Shown here one piece after another: positions 32,903-41,724 of a stretch of DNA of 41,724 nt. Every line of letters begins with the position of its first letter. Positions within the stretch are counted from its first letter, which is position 1. Origin of the DNA: JAJTFA01 sp044351265 (GTDB lineage Bacteria > Bacteroidota > Bacteroidia > UKL13-3); NCBI GenBank assembly GCA_044351265.1, contig JBILGC010000013.1, positions 1 to 41,724 on the forward strand, written 5' to 3'. Position numbers and translations under genes: made by a program. A model generated the notes under the pieces. The model saw nothing but the letters and a program-made list of their open reading frames with translations. It ran no database searches and was not told where the DNA came from.

Positions 32903-33880
32903 ATGAGAGTTATACAATTCAGAGAAGCCTTGCGCGAGGCGATGAATGAAGAAATGCGTAGAGACCCGAATATTTTTCTGATGGGTGAAGAAGTTGCTGA
33001 ATACAATGGCGCCTACAAAGTAAGTCAGGGTATGCTTGAGGAGTTTGGCCCTAAAAGAGTTATAGATACGCCTATAGCCGAATTAGGTTTTGCAGGAATT
33101 GCAGTTGGTGCTGCTATGAATGGGCTGAGACCTGTGGTTGAATTTATGACATTTAACTTTTCCCTGGTTGCAATAGACCAAGTAATAAACTCTGCTGCTA
33201 AAATGTATCAGATGAGCGGTGGCCAGTTTAATATTCCAATGGTTTTCAGAGGACCAACAGGCTCTGCCGGACAGCTTGCTGCCCAGCATTCGCAGGCTTT
33301 TGAAAATTGGTATGCAAACTGCCCCGGCTTAAAAGTAGTAGTTCCATCAAACCCATATGATGCCAAAGGCCTTCTAAAAACTGCCATACGCGATAATGAC
33401 CCCGTTATATTTATGGAGAGTGAGCAAATGTATGGTGATAAAGGTGAGGTGCCAGAAGAAGAATACCTCATTCCAATTGGTGTTGCAGATATAAAAAAGA
33501 GCGGAACCGATGTAAGCATTGTTTCCTTTGGTAAAATAATGAAAGTGGCGCTTGCAGCTGCAGAAGAACTTGCCAAAGAAAATATCAGTTGCGAAGTAAT
33601 TGATTTAAGAACCGTAAGGCCAATTGATTATGCTACCGTAATTGAATCAGTTAAAAAAACCAACCGATTGGTTGTGGTTGAAGAAGCCTGGCCGCTTGCA
33701 TCTATTTCTTCTGAAATTACTTACATGATTCAAAAAAATGCATTCGACTATCTGGATGCTCCGGTAAGACGAGTTACCACAGCTGATACACCATTGGGAT
33801 ATGCACCAACTTTTGTACAAGAATTTTTACCCAGTACTGAAAAAGTAGTGAAAGCAGTTAAAGATGTGCTTTACCGATAA
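32903..33880 (+). CDS. pdhB: Pyruvate dehydrogenase E1 component, beta subunit
   Basis: The beta subunit of the thiamine-diphosphate E1 enzyme decarboxylates pyruvate and passes the acetyl group to E2 lipoate. The 325 residues include FLMGEEVAEYNGAYKVSQG (Glu activating ThDP), DTPIAELGFAGIAVGAAM, FRGPTGSAGQLAAQHSQ, and the transketolase C domain with DLRTVRPID and VVEEAW. Match is to PDH rather than branched-chain forms, though the two are close. The alpha subunit and E2 are not adjacent; E3 is at 9.8 kb. ribH follows by 15 bases. Confidence 0.94.
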   Translation: MRVIQFREALREAMNEEMRRDPNIFLMGEEVAEYNGAYKVSQGMLEEFGPKRVIDTPIAELGFAGIAVGAAMNGLRPVVEFMTFNFSLVAIDQVINSAAKMYQMSGGQFNIPMVFRGPTGSAGQLAAQHSQAFENWYANCPGLKVVVPSNPYDAKGLLKTAIRDNDPVIFMESEQMYGDKGEVPEEEYLIPIGVADIKKSGTDVSIVSFGKIMKVALAAAEELAKENISCEVIDLRTVRPIDYATVIESVKKTNRLVVVEEAWPLASISSEITYMIQKNAFDYLDAPVRRVTTADTPLGYAPTFVQEFLPSTEKVVKAVKDVLYR

Positions 33881-33895
33881 TACAATGAATGAAAC

Positions 33896-34390
33896 ATGGC
33901 AACTCAATTAAAAAACTTTTCTTCAACTTCACTTAAACCTAATAAGGTTTTTAAAAAAATTGGAGTTGGAATAGCTGTTGCCTCATGGAATCCTGAAATT
34001 ACAAACGCCCTTAAAGAAGGAGCGGTTGAGTTTTTGCTGAATATGGGTGTAAGTCACAAAAACATCTTCATTGCAGAAGTTCCTGGCTCTTATGAATTGC
34101 CTCAGACTGCGCTATGGCTGGCTGCTCAAAAAAATATTGACGCTGTGATAACAATTGGCTGCGTGATACAAGGCGAAACAAGACATTTTGATTTTATATG
34201 CGATGCCTGCGCCAATGGTGTAATGCAAGTGGGCCTTAACACCGGCAAGCCTTGCGTGTTTGGTGTGCTTACCACCAATAATCAAACACAGGCAAAGGAA
34301 AGAGCCGGAGGGAAATACGGAAATAAAGGTATAGAGGCCGCTGAAACTGCCTTAAAAATGTTTCTTCTGAAACAGCAATTACTTGATTGA
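33896..34390 (+). CDS. ribH: 6,7-dimethyl-8-ribityllumazine synthase
   Basis: RibH condenses the pyrimidine and butanone-phosphate precursors in the penultimate step of riboflavin synthesis and forms large shells. The 164 residues contain the substrate loop ASWNPEI, the VPGSYELP element, and GCVIQGETRHFDFICD with the catalytic His. The C-terminal ERAGGKYGNKGIEAAETAL is typical. It is probably cotranscribed with pdhB (15-base gap). Other rib genes are not in the window. Confidence 0.95.
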   Translation: MATQLKNFSSTSLKPNKVFKKIGVGIAVASWNPEITNALKEGAVEFLLNMGVSHKNIFIAEVPGSYELPQTALWLAAQKNIDAVITIGCVIQGETRHFDFICDACANGVMQVGLNTGKPCVFGVLTTNNQTQAKERAGGKYGNKGIEAAETALKMFLLKQQLLD

Positions 34391-34427
34391 ATAAGCTTAT
34401 AGAAACTTTTGTTCTTAAATACTTTAC

Positions 34428-35969
34428 TTGAAATCATCCAGACAAATAAAAACATTATACATGACCATTTGCCTGCTCGTAATGGCAATTATAGCAAGCT
34501 GCAAAAAAGATTTTGAAGGAGACAGGATTACACAAGATTTACCGGAAACATATGTTGTTGTGGACTCTGTTCGCAGAGATAGCAGCAACCTGCTCATAAC
34601 AACTGTAAGCGCTTTTTGGTGGGGGCAATCAAATACCGGTTTTATATCAGGCTATGAGGTTTCAACAGATAACCAGCAAACCTGGCAGTTCACGGAAGAG
34701 CAAAAAGGTTCTTTTCTTTTAAACCTACCTTTTGGTGTAAGCAAGGGGGAGCTACCTATTTATATAAGAGCCATTGACAATATCGGACAAAAAGATCCAA
34801 CACCGGCCCGTATGGTTTTTCCAATAAAAAATTCTGCACCTAAAATTGCATTTGATTTTACCTCCAATAAACGTCCTGTAAAATCGTTTCCGATTGTGAA
34901 ACTTGCCTGGTCAACTACAGACATTGACGGAAGAAATGACATAGACAGATTTGAAATATTCATGAATGATGCTGCCAATGGAACTTTTACTATTCCGGGC
35001 AATATATCAGATGCCATCATTAGTGATTCTGTATATACTAGCAGCATAAGAATTGAAGGAGTGGCGAATGCAGGTGTGTTTCAGCCGCAGTGTCGCGTAT
35101 ATTTAGGTAGCCGCACAACGGCACTTAGTGGGTTGCTGAACGGAATAAAATACGATGCTTGGAACTATTTTTATTTAAAGGCTGTTGATAAAACCGGGAA
35201 TACCTCCCTTACTGCAAAAGACAGCATCTGGATAAAAAAACCGGCAGCAGATTTTCTAGTGGTAAATGCACAAACTTCTTCATCAAGCGTGGTATTTAAT
35301 TTCTACGCCAACAGATTTAAAAATATAGGAGGAAATCTAACTGTTTTTGATACATTGATAGGTGTAAGTACACAGTTTTATAAAGATGAATTGTATAATG
35401 ATGCAGTAACCCAAACAAGAACATTTAATTTATTTAAAAACATCATCTGGATTACTGATGATGCCAATACATTGGCTACCTGCCAGCAAAATACTGCCGA
35501 ATTTTTTAATAATGGCGGTCGTATGTTTATTGCTGCTGAAATTTCAAACGATTTTCCTGCAACTTCAACGGTGCTGAGTTTTACACCGGTTGAATCGTTG
35601 GTTGTACCTCCTCCGGGTGGCAATATCCGAATGAATATAAACGAAATTGTTTCACCTCATAACCTGGGCAGCGGATGGCCAATCCTTAGATCAACCAGCA
35701 TTATTTCCAACTCAAGACCCTTTATTACTTTTTCCGGCACTTCAGGTTTGTTTTCCTACGATTCGCTGTGCCGAGCAAATCTCATCAACCAAACCAATCT
35801 TGGAACTTCTGCGTGGAATGGCCCATCTAATATTTTAAGTGCACGCAGGCGCGTGTCCACCGGCAAGGCCGATTTAATATTTTGCTCTTTGCCACTGCAA
35901 AGGCTCAATGGCAATAACAATATTGATTCATTATTCCGCAAAGCCTTGCTAGATGAACTTGAATTCTAA
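34428..35969 (+). CDS. Large lipoprotein with Fn3-like and GATase-like regions, unknown function
   Basis: The protein starts with a lipoprotein signal ending IIASC, so it should be lipid-anchored in the envelope. The frame begins with TTG at 34428 (513 residues, basic KSSRQIK n-region); the first ATG is at 34461 and would leave a signal without positive charge, so TTG is favoured but not proved. Residues of about 45-280 look like two beta-sandwich (Fn3-like) repeats. About 290-500 resembles a ThuA/GATase-like fold (FLVVNAQ, IIWITDDANTL, EFFNNGGRMFIAAE). I do not know a function. Its TAA overlaps the purN ATG by one base (TAATG). Confidence 0.75.
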   Translation: MKSSRQIKTLYMTICLLVMAIIASCKKDFEGDRITQDLPETYVVVDSVRRDSSNLLITTVSAFWWGQSNTGFISGYEVSTDNQQTWQFTEEQKGSFLLNLPFGVSKGELPIYIRAIDNIGQKDPTPARMVFPIKNSAPKIAFDFTSNKRPVKSFPIVKLAWSTTDIDGRNDIDRFEIFMNDAANGTFTIPGNISDAIISDSVYTSSIRIEGVANAGVFQPQCRVYLGSRTTALSGLLNGIKYDAWNYFYLKAVDKTGNTSLTAKDSIWIKKPAADFLVVNAQTSSSSVVFNFYANRFKNIGGNLTVFDTLIGVSTQFYKDELYNDAVTQTRTFNLFKNIIWITDDANTLATCQQNTAEFFNNGGRMFIAAEISNDFPATSTVLSFTPVESLVVPPPGGNIRMNINEIVSPHNLGSGWPILRSTSIISNSRPFITFSGTSGLFSYDSLCRANLINQTNLGTSAWNGPSNILSARRRVSTGKADLIFCSLPLQRLNGNNNIDSLFRKALLDELEF

Positions 35970-36538
35970 TGCCTAAACATGTCATCATATTTGCATCAGG
36001 AACCGGTTCAAATGCAGAGAATATCTGTAAGGTTTTTGAGCACAACCCGAAAATACAGGTAAAGGCATTGTTTTGCAACAACCCGAATGCTGGTGTTATT
36101 TATAAAATGAAGCCTTTCGATGTACCGGTGCATTTGTTTAATAAATTTGATTTTGCAAATGAAGCAAGCTTCTTGGAACTCATACATAGCTATAAACCTG
36201 ATTTGATTGTGTTGGCCGGTTTTTTATGGCTCATACCCGCCTATCTGGTTAATGCTTTCCCTCGTAAAATCATCAATATACATCCGGCTTTGCTGCCTAA
36301 ATTCGGAGGTAAAGGAATGTATGGTCATCATGTGCATAAAGCAGTAATTAAAGCAAGAGAAAAAGAGCATGGCATAACCATTCATTTCGTAACAGAAAAA
36401 TACGATGAGGGCCCCCCTATTTTCCAGGCCAGATTTGACGTGGAAGACACCGATACAGAAGCAGACCTTGCCCGCAAAATCTCCATGTTGGAGATGCAAT
36501 ATTTCCCTGAAGCAATCAGGCGTGTGTTGGGTGCATAA
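35969..36538 (+). CDS. purN: Phosphoribosylglycinamide formyltransferase
   Basis: PurN transfers formyl from 10-formyl-THF to GAR in purine synthesis. The 189 residues show IFASGTGSNAENI (phosphate loop), LAGFLWLIP, and INIHPALLPKFGGKGMYG with the catalytic His, followed by HFVTEKYDEGPPIFQ carrying the conserved Asp. Normal length. It is coupled to the lipoprotein gene by TAATG, while purH follows 68 bases later with its own promoter element. Confidence 0.95.
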   Translation: MPKHVIIFASGTGSNAENICKVFEHNPKIQVKALFCNNPNAGVIYKMKPFDVPVHLFNKFDFANEASFLELIHSYKPDLIVLAGFLWLIPAYLVNAFPRKIINIHPALLPKFGGKGMYGHHVHKAVIKAREKEHGITIHFVTEKYDEGPPIFQARFDVEDTDTEADLARKISMLEMQYFPEAIRRVLGA

Positions 36539-36578
36539 GTTATGAATAAATAATCAGGTAAAAACCCTTCAGGCAACT

Positions 36579-36586
36579 TACTTTTG
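36579..36586 (+). promoter_or_regulatory. purH -7 element
   Basis: TACTTTTG, 20 bases before the purH ATG. Confidence 0.5.
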
Positions 36587-36606
36587 CCCGCTTCAAACCA
36601 ATTAAC

Positions 36607-38130
36607 ATGAACAGTTCGCGCAAGCTCAACAATGCTCTCCTATCTGTTTTTTATAAAGACGGGCTGGATATACTGGCCAAAACGCTTCACAAACTTGGCG
36701 TAAACATATATTCCACCGGAGGAACCCAGGAGTACATTGAAAAAATGGGCATACCCGTAAATCGTGTTGAAGACCTCACCGGATATCCAAGTATTTTGGG
36801 CGGTAGGGTAAAAACACTTCATCCAAAAGTATTTGGTGGTATTCTGGCGCGCAGAGACCATGAGCAGGACAAGCAAGAAGTAGCTTCCTACGAAATACCT
36901 TTTCTTGATTTGGTAGTGGTAGACTTATATCCTTTTGAAGAAACCGTGCAGAGCACAACTGATGAGTCGAAAATTATTGAAAAGATTGATATCGGAGGTG
37001 TTTCACTCATCAGGGCAGCCGCCAAAAACTTTAACGATACCACCATTATTTGCGATAAGGCAGACTTTGGTTCATTATCAGATATACTGGAAAAGCAAAA
37101 TGGAGAATTGAGCCTTGATCAGAGAAGAGGCTATGCAGCTAAGGCCTTTCATGTTACATCGCATTATGACGGATTAATTTATCAGTATTTTAGTAAAGAT
37201 TCCCCGGCTAATTTCAAGGCTTCGATATCACCTGCCAATGCCTTGCGCTATGGCGAAAACCCTCACCAGAAGGGCATTTTCTATGGCCACCTAAACCAGC
37301 TTTTTACCCAATTACATGGTAAAGAACTGTCTTACAACAATTTGTTGGATATTGACGCAGCGTTAAATCTTATTGCTGATTTTGATGAACCAACGGTTGC
37401 CATCATCAAACACAACAACCCTTGCGGAGTAGCCTCAAGAGAAAATATTTCGTCTGCATGGCTGGATACTCTTGCCGGAGATCCTGTTTCGGCCTTTGGA
37501 GGCATTATTGTTGCTAACCAACCCATTGATGAGGCTGCTGCTAATGAGATTGATAAAATCTTTATGGAGGTGCTAATTGCGCCTGGTTTTGAAGGAAATG
37601 CCCTGCAAATATTGCAAAGTAAGAAGAACAGAATTTTATTACAACAACATGGCAAATTGCCCCAAAACAAAGTTTACAGAAGTATCTTAAATGGTGTAAT
37701 TGAGCAGGACCGCGATTCAGTGATATTAAAGGCCAGCGACCTTAAGAAGGTAACCAAACATGAGGCTACTGCCAGCCAAATACAGGATTTGCTCTTTGCA
37801 GATAAAATTGTGAAACATACCAAATCAAATACCATAGTTTTAGCCAAAAACAAACAACTTATTGGCATTGGTTGCGGCCAAACTTCAAGGGTTGATGCCC
37901 TAAAAGGTGCCATTGCCAAAGCACATGCATTTCATTTCAGCCTAAATTATGCCGTAATGAGTAGCGATGCATTTTTCCCTTTCCCTGATTGTGTAGAAAT
38001 AGCGGGTAAAGAAGGCATTAATGCGGTGATACAGCCAGGTGGATCTGTTAAAGACGATGCTTCAGTTTCCTATTGCAATGAGAACGACATAGCTATGTAT
38101 TTTACAGGAATCAGACATTTTAAACATTAA
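36607..38130 (+). CDS. purH: Bifunctional AICAR transformylase / IMP cyclohydrolase
   Basis: PurH catalyses the last two steps to IMP. The 507 residues have an N-terminal MGS-like cyclohydrolase domain (ALLSVFYKDGL, STGGTQEYI, GGRVKTLHPKVFGGIL, KIDIGGVSLIRAAAKN) and a C-terminal AICAR transformylase domain from about residue 200 (RYGENPHQKG, IIKHNNPCGVA with the catalytic Lys-His, AFGGI, IQPGGSVKD). Full length for the family. It lies just after purN, the only clustered purine pair here, and is followed by mreB. Confidence 0.97.
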   Translation: MNSSRKLNNALLSVFYKDGLDILAKTLHKLGVNIYSTGGTQEYIEKMGIPVNRVEDLTGYPSILGGRVKTLHPKVFGGILARRDHEQDKQEVASYEIPFLDLVVVDLYPFEETVQSTTDESKIIEKIDIGGVSLIRAAAKNFNDTTIICDKADFGSLSDILEKQNGELSLDQRRGYAAKAFHVTSHYDGLIYQYFSKDSPANFKASISPANALRYGENPHQKGIFYGHLNQLFTQLHGKELSYNNLLDIDAALNLIADFDEPTVAIIKHNNPCGVASRENISSAWLDTLAGDPVSAFGGIIVANQPIDEAAANEIDKIFMEVLIAPGFEGNALQILQSKKNRILLQQHGKLPQNKVYRSILNGVIEQDRDSVILKASDLKKVTKHEATASQIQDLLFADKIVKHTKSNTIVLAKNKQLIGIGCGQTSRVDALKGAIAKAHAFHFSLNYAVMSSDAFFPFPDCVEIAGKEGINAVIQPGGSVKDDASVSYCNENDIAMYFTGIRHFKH

Positions 38131-38215
38131 CAAACTGAGGAAAACAGATTGTTATGAATTGTGGAATATTATTATAATTTGCGGTCATTAAATCCCCTAA
38201 GAGAAAGAAGCACAC

Positions 38216-39238
38216 ATGGGAATGTTTAGTTTTTTAACACAGGACTTAGCTATAGACCTGGGAACAGCAAATACGCTGATTATTCATAAAGATCAGGTAG
38301 TGGTAGATGAGCCATCTATTATTGCCATAAATCGCAGAACGGGTAATGTAATTGCTGTTGGCAGTCAGGCGCAGCAAATGCATGGTAAAGCACATGAAGA
38401 TATCAAAACCATCAGGCCACTTAAAGATGGTGTAATAGCAGATTTTAATGCTGCTGAACACATGATACGTGGCATGATACAGATGATACCGCAAAGCAGC
38501 AAACTCATCAAGCCACAACAACGCATGGTTATTTGTATACCTTCAGGTATTACAGAAGTAGAAAAACGTGCCGTTAAAGATAGTGCAGAGCGTGCAGGAG
38601 CAAAAGAAGTTTACCTCATTCACGAGCCAATGGCTGCTGCCATAGGTATCGGTATTGATGTGTTTGAGCCAATGGGCAATATGATTATTGATATTGGTGG
38701 TGGTACTACTGAAATTGCTGTAATTGCACTTGCCGGTATTGTTTGTGATCAATCCATACGTGTGGCTGGAGATGAATTTACAGAAGATATTTTAGATTAT
38801 ATGCGTAGGCAACACAACCTGCTTGTTGGCGAACGTACCGCAGAAAGAATTAAAATTGAAGTAGGTTCTGCACTTACAGAACTTGATAACCCTCCACCGG
38901 ATTTTGCGGTTAACGGACGTGATTTGATGACCGGTATACCAAAACAGATTACTGTTTCCTACAGCGAGATTGCTTCTGCACTTGATAAATCAATTTCAAA
39001 AATTGAAGAGGCGGTCTTGCGTGCACTTGAACTTACTCCACCTGAACTCTCTGCAGACATTTACTCAACAGGTTTATATCTTACAGGTGGGGGCGCTTTG
39101 CTAAGGGGATTGGACAAACGCATTTCGCAAAAAACAAAATTACCGGTGCATGTTGCAGACGATCCGCTGCGCGCAGTTGTTAGAGGTACTGGTATGGCAT
39201 TAAAGAATCTGAAGAACTTTAAATTTTTAATGACCTGA
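38216..39238 (+). CDS. mreB: Rod-shape determining protein MreB
   Basis: This actin-like ATPase positions the elongasome under the membrane. The 340 residues carry the phosphate-1 loop IDLGTANTLI, KDGVIADFNAAEHMIRGMI, phosphate-2 DIGGGTTEIAVI, and the adenosine motif LTGGGALLRGLDKRI. The N-terminal MGMFSFLTQD matches other MreB starts and may form an amphipathic tip. It begins the mreBCD-mrdA cluster. A near-match TATAATTTG stands about 35 bases upstream. A hairpin separates it from mreC. Confidence 0.97.
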   Translation: MGMFSFLTQDLAIDLGTANTLIIHKDQVVVDEPSIIAINRRTGNVIAVGSQAQQMHGKAHEDIKTIRPLKDGVIADFNAAEHMIRGMIQMIPQSSKLIKPQQRMVICIPSGITEVEKRAVKDSAERAGAKEVYLIHEPMAAAIGIGIDVFEPMGNMIIDIGGGTTEIAVIALAGIVCDQSIRVAGDEFTEDILDYMRRQHNLLVGERTAERIKIEVGSALTELDNPPPDFAVNGRDLMTGIPKQITVSYSEIASALDKSISKIEEAVLRALELTPPELSADIYSTGLYLTGGGALLRGLDKRISQKTKLPVHVADDPLRAVVRGTGMALKNLKNFKFLMT

Positions 39239-39250
39239 TAATTTTTTATG

Positions 39251-39280
39251 CAGTGGGTATCTTTTATTAACATACCACTG
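39251..39280 (+). promoter_or_regulatory. Hairpin between mreB and mreC
   Basis: CAGTGGGTAT and ATACCACTG pair with one bulged G around an 11-base loop. No T run follows, so it is not a standard terminator. It could be a processing or stability element. Confidence 0.5.
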
Positions 39281-39301
39281 ATGTAAAATTGCATGTAACC
39301 C

Positions 39302-40129
39302 ATGAGAAACCTGATATTTTTTATTTCAAAGTATTATGTGTTTTTTATGTTTTTCGGGTTGGAGATTTTCTCTTTCATCGTAATATATCGCTTCAATCAT
39401 TATCAAAAAGCCAACTTTATAAATTATACAACCGGAGTAACAAGTTCTTTTTATAGTGCTGTTAGCAATACAGAGCAGTATTTTAGTTTAAGAAAAATGA
39501 ACGACAGCCTTCAGATAGAAAATGCAAAACTCAGATCGCAATTATTCTCTTCATACTATCAGAATGGCTTAACTGTTAAAACCATTAATGATACACTTTA
39601 CAAACAGCAGTATGAATATATTGCTGCAACGGTGGTAAATAATTCTGTTACCAAAAGAAACAACTACATAACCCTTAATAGAGGGAGCTTGCATGGCATT
39701 GAACCGCAAATGGGTGTAATCAGTGAAAGTGGAATTGTTGGTATTGTCCTGAGCGTATCACCACGCTATTGCACCGTACTTTCCCTGCTCAATAATAATT
39801 GTAAAATAAGTGCTAAGGTTAAGAAAAACGGGGCATTCGGTTCTTTGGTTTGGGATGGATCAGATCCTCGTATAGCACGCCTGCTCGATGTAAACAAACA
39901 TGTACCTGTTGCAACCAATGATTTAATTATAACCAGCAACTACTCCACTATTTTCCCTGAAGGAATTCCTATCGGAAAAATATATTCTCATACACTGGAT
40001 GCAGGTGATAACTTTCATACCATCAAGGTTGAATTGTTCACTGATTTCTCAACGGTTTCAACGGTGTATGTAATAAGGAATTTACTCAAACAGGAACAGC
40101 AGACTCTGGAAAGCACTTTAAAAAATTGA
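39302..40129 (+). CDS. mreC: Rod-shape determining protein MreC
   Basis: MreC is an inner-membrane protein whose periplasmic part scaffolds PBP2. The 275 residues have one membrane segment at about 8-30, a short coiled coil at about 60-85 (RKMNDSLQIENAKLRSQLF) and a beta-rich domain after 95 (NYITLNRGSLHGIEPQMGV, IVLSVSPRYCTVLSL). Length is typical for Bacteroidota. Its TGA overlaps the mreD start (TTGA), so the two are translationally linked. Confidence 0.92.
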   Translation: MRNLIFFISKYYVFFMFFGLEIFSFIVIYRFNHYQKANFINYTTGVTSSFYSAVSNTEQYFSLRKMNDSLQIENAKLRSQLFSSYYQNGLTVKTINDTLYKQQYEYIAATVVNNSVTKRNNYITLNRGSLHGIEPQMGVISESGIVGIVLSVSPRYCTVLSLLNNNCKISAKVKKNGAFGSLVWDGSDPRIARLLDVNKHVPVATNDLIITSNYSTIFPEGIPIGKIYSHTLDAGDNFHTIKVELFTDFSTVSTVYVIRNLLKQEQQTLESTLKN

Positions 40130-40647
40130 TACTTGATTTAGGAACATATCTGATAAGATTACTTGTACTGCTGCTTATTCAGCTGCTGGTAATAAATAAT
40201 ATTGAACTGAGCAGCTCCATCAATCCGTATATTTATGTTGCTTTTATCTTAATGCTTCCGGTTACTGTTAAACCCTGGCAGATGGTACTCATCTCTTTTT
40301 TAACAGGTATGCTCATGGATGCATTTTCCAGCACACCGGGTCTGCATATGGCTGCCTCTACACTAATGGGTTATTTGCGCATTCACTATCTTAATGCAAC
40401 CACAACAAAAGAAGATCTTGAAGGAAGAATGACCCCATCGGTATCAGTAAAAGGGATTGTGTGGTTTACCGTGTATGCCTTCTCTCTTATTTTTACACAC
40501 CACCTTGTATTATTCTTTTTAGAGATTTACGGTTTCAGTGAATTTTTTTCAACCATGTTAAGGGTGCTGGTTAGCACACTTATTAGCCTCTTGCTAATCA
40601 TTACCGGCCAGTTGTTATTTTACAAGAGTAAAGTAAGAAATGGATAA
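40126..40647 (+). CDS. mreD: Rod-shape determining protein MreD
   Basis: The 173-residue integral membrane protein has about five hydrophobic segments; LTGMLMDAFSSTPGLHMAASTLMGY is the recognisable MreD element. The start is TTG at 40126, overlapping the mreC stop; there is no better ATG before the conserved part. The mrdA ATG lies eight bases inside its 3' end. MreD completes the MreBCD complex, and sequence conservation is low as usual for the family. Confidence 0.88.
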   Translation: MILDLGTYLIRLLVLLLIQLLVINNIELSSSINPYIYVAFILMLPVTVKPWQMVLISFLTGMLMDAFSSTPGLHMAASTLMGYLRIHYLNATTTKEDLEGRMTPSVSVKGIVWFTVYAFSLIFTHHLVLFFLEIYGFSEFFSTMLRVLVSTLISLLLIITGQLLFYKSKVRNG

Positions 40648-41724
40648 TCAGATTAAACGATATATCCTGTTTTGCATATTCAGCGCAGTTGCCATAATAT
40701 ATATTGCTAGGCTGGCTGTATTGCAGCTGATGGATGATACTTACCTGCGCTCAGCACAACAAAACGTGTTGCAGGAGCAAACCATTTATCCTGCTCGAGG
40801 GTTAGTTTATGATCGAAATGGAGAGCTGTTGGTATACAATGATGCTATTTATGATTTGATTGTGATACCTGAACAGGTTAAAAATTTAGATACAAATGAA
40901 TTTTGCCGTGTATTGGGAATAACCAATGAAGGCTTTTTACAACGTTTTGAAAAAATCAAACGCAGCGTAGGCTACGCTCCATACAGGCCTTCGGTTTTTG
41001 AAAAGCAATTAAACATACCAACTTATGCTGCTTTTCAGGAAAAGCTATACGATTTTCAGGGGTTTTATGTTGAAGTAAGAACGGATCGTAAATATCGGCA
41101 CAGCAATGCTGCGCACATCATGGGTTATATTGGTGAAGTAACCGACCGTGAAATTGAAAATTCGGAAGGCTATTATCGCATGGGTGACTTCATTGGAATA
41201 AGCGGTGTAGAAAGATCATATGAGGAGGTACTTCGAGGCAAAAAAGGTGTAAGGTATATTTTAGTTGATTCCAAAAATCGTACACAAGGCCGTTATAAAG
41301 ACGGGCAGTTTGATACACCCGCGGTGGCAGGACAAAATATTAAACTCAGCATAGATCAGCAGCTGCAAGAACTTGGTGAGCAACTGATGAAAAATAAAGT
41401 GGGCAGTGTTGTGGCAATTGAACCTACCAGCGGAGAGTTGCTTGCATTAGTAAGCTCTCCTACATATGATCCAAATTTGTTTATTGGACGTGAACGAGGC
41501 AATAACTATATGCGTTTGCTAAAAGACCCCGCCAAACCGCTATTTAACAGGCCACTTGCCGCTCCCTATCCACCTGGATCCATTTTCAAGGTAATAATGG
41601 CATTGGTTGGTCAGCAGGAAAAAGTATTATATCCATCTACCGCTTATGGTTGTGCAGGTGGATATCATATGGGCGGGCTAACCGTGGGTTGCCATCCGCA
41701 TCCTTCTCCTCTGCCATTAAGAGG
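40640..41724 (+). CDS. mrdA: Penicillin-binding protein 2, 3' truncated by window end
   Basis: PBP2 is the elongasome transpeptidase. The frame runs open from ATG 40640 to the window end (361 codons). It shows one membrane anchor at about residues 8-28, the dimerisation-domain entry PARGLVYDRNGELLVYN, HIMGYIGEV, GISGVERSYEEVLRG, and the catalytic SxxK as SIFK in PYPPGSIFKV near residue 316. The last residues, GCHPHPSPLPLR, match the SxN-preceding region of Bacteroidota PBP2. The SxN and KTG boxes lie beyond the window. It overlaps mreD by eight bases and would normally be followed by rodA. Confidence 0.94.
   Translation, partial: MDNQIKRYILFCIFSAVAIIYIARLAVLQLMDDTYLRSAQQNVLQEQTIYPARGLVYDRNGELLVYNDAIYDLIVIPEQVKNLDTNEFCRVLGITNEGFLQRFEKIKRSVGYAPYRPSVFEKQLNIPTYAAFQEKLYDFQGFYVEVRTDRKYRHSNAAHIMGYIGEVTDREIENSEGYYRMGDFIGISGVERSYEEVLRGKKGVRYILVDSKNRTQGRYKDGQFDTPAVAGQNIKLSIDQQLQELGEQLMKNKVGSVVAIEPTSGELLALVSSPTYDPNLFIGRERGNNYMRLLKDPAKPLFNRPLAAPYPPGSIFKVIMALVGQQEKVLYPSTAYGCAGGYHMGGLTVGCHPHPSPLPLR

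Noticed and set aside
37332..37670. 112-codon frame opposite purH
   Set aside because: Antisense shadow of the AICAR transformylase domain; no recognisable protein features.

Overview
The window looks like a chromosomal segment of a Bacteroidota bacterium, probably from the Chitinophagales/Sphingobacteriales side, although I cannot fix the genus. The evidence is the recurring Bacteroidota promoter form (TTG or TTTG, 17-22 bases, then TAnnTTTG), the near absence of Shine-Dalgarno sequences, a fused MurF-alanine racemase, WbqC and LytTR family proteins, and moderate to low GC. It is mostly core housekeeping DNA. I see no prophage, insertion sequence, integrase, CRISPR array, toxin-antitoxin pair or secondary-metabolite cluster.

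Layout. 1-5 kb: the 3' part of a lipid kinase gene faces a leftward run of aspartokinase, a secreted thioredoxin-fold protein, folK, a deoxynucleoside kinase and a WbqC-family gene, joined by TAATG and ATGA overlaps. 5-9 kb: fbp, a small AT-rich thioredoxin-like gene, surE with a small membrane protein, tRNA-Ala(GGC), and accA on the other strand. 9-9.8 kb: tRNA-Asp(GTC), a GIY-YIG endonuclease gene directly behind it, a degenerate copy of the tRNA 3' end, and a gene-free stretch. This is the only accessory-looking part. 9.8-16.1 kb: lpdA, a cyclophilin, serS, an SDR enzyme and groES-groEL. 16.2-21.6 kb: a serine hydrolase, hisS-hutH and an AlkB-type hydroxylase. 21.8-29.3 kb: murF/alr and an MFS transporter leftward, recX and an Nfu protein rightward, then usp, hsp20 and rlmN leftward. 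29.4-36.5 kb: lysS, an RNA methyltransferase-like gene, an orphan LytTR regulator, pdhB-ribH, a large lipoprotein and purN. 36.6-41.7 kb: purH and the cell-shape cluster mreB-mreC-mreD-mrdA, the last cut by the window end.

Working together. MreBCD and PBP2 form the elongasome, and murF/alr supplies its D-Ala-containing precursor. AccA starts fatty-acid synthesis, PdhB and Lpd are pyruvate dehydrogenase components, and PurN and PurH are purine steps. GroES/EL, Hsp20 and Usp are stress functions. No new defence or biosynthetic system stands out. The best candidates for novelty are the tRNA-linked GIY-YIG cassette, a LytTR regulator with an altered receiver, palindromes upstream of groES, and a repeated A-rich leader before both chaperonin genes.
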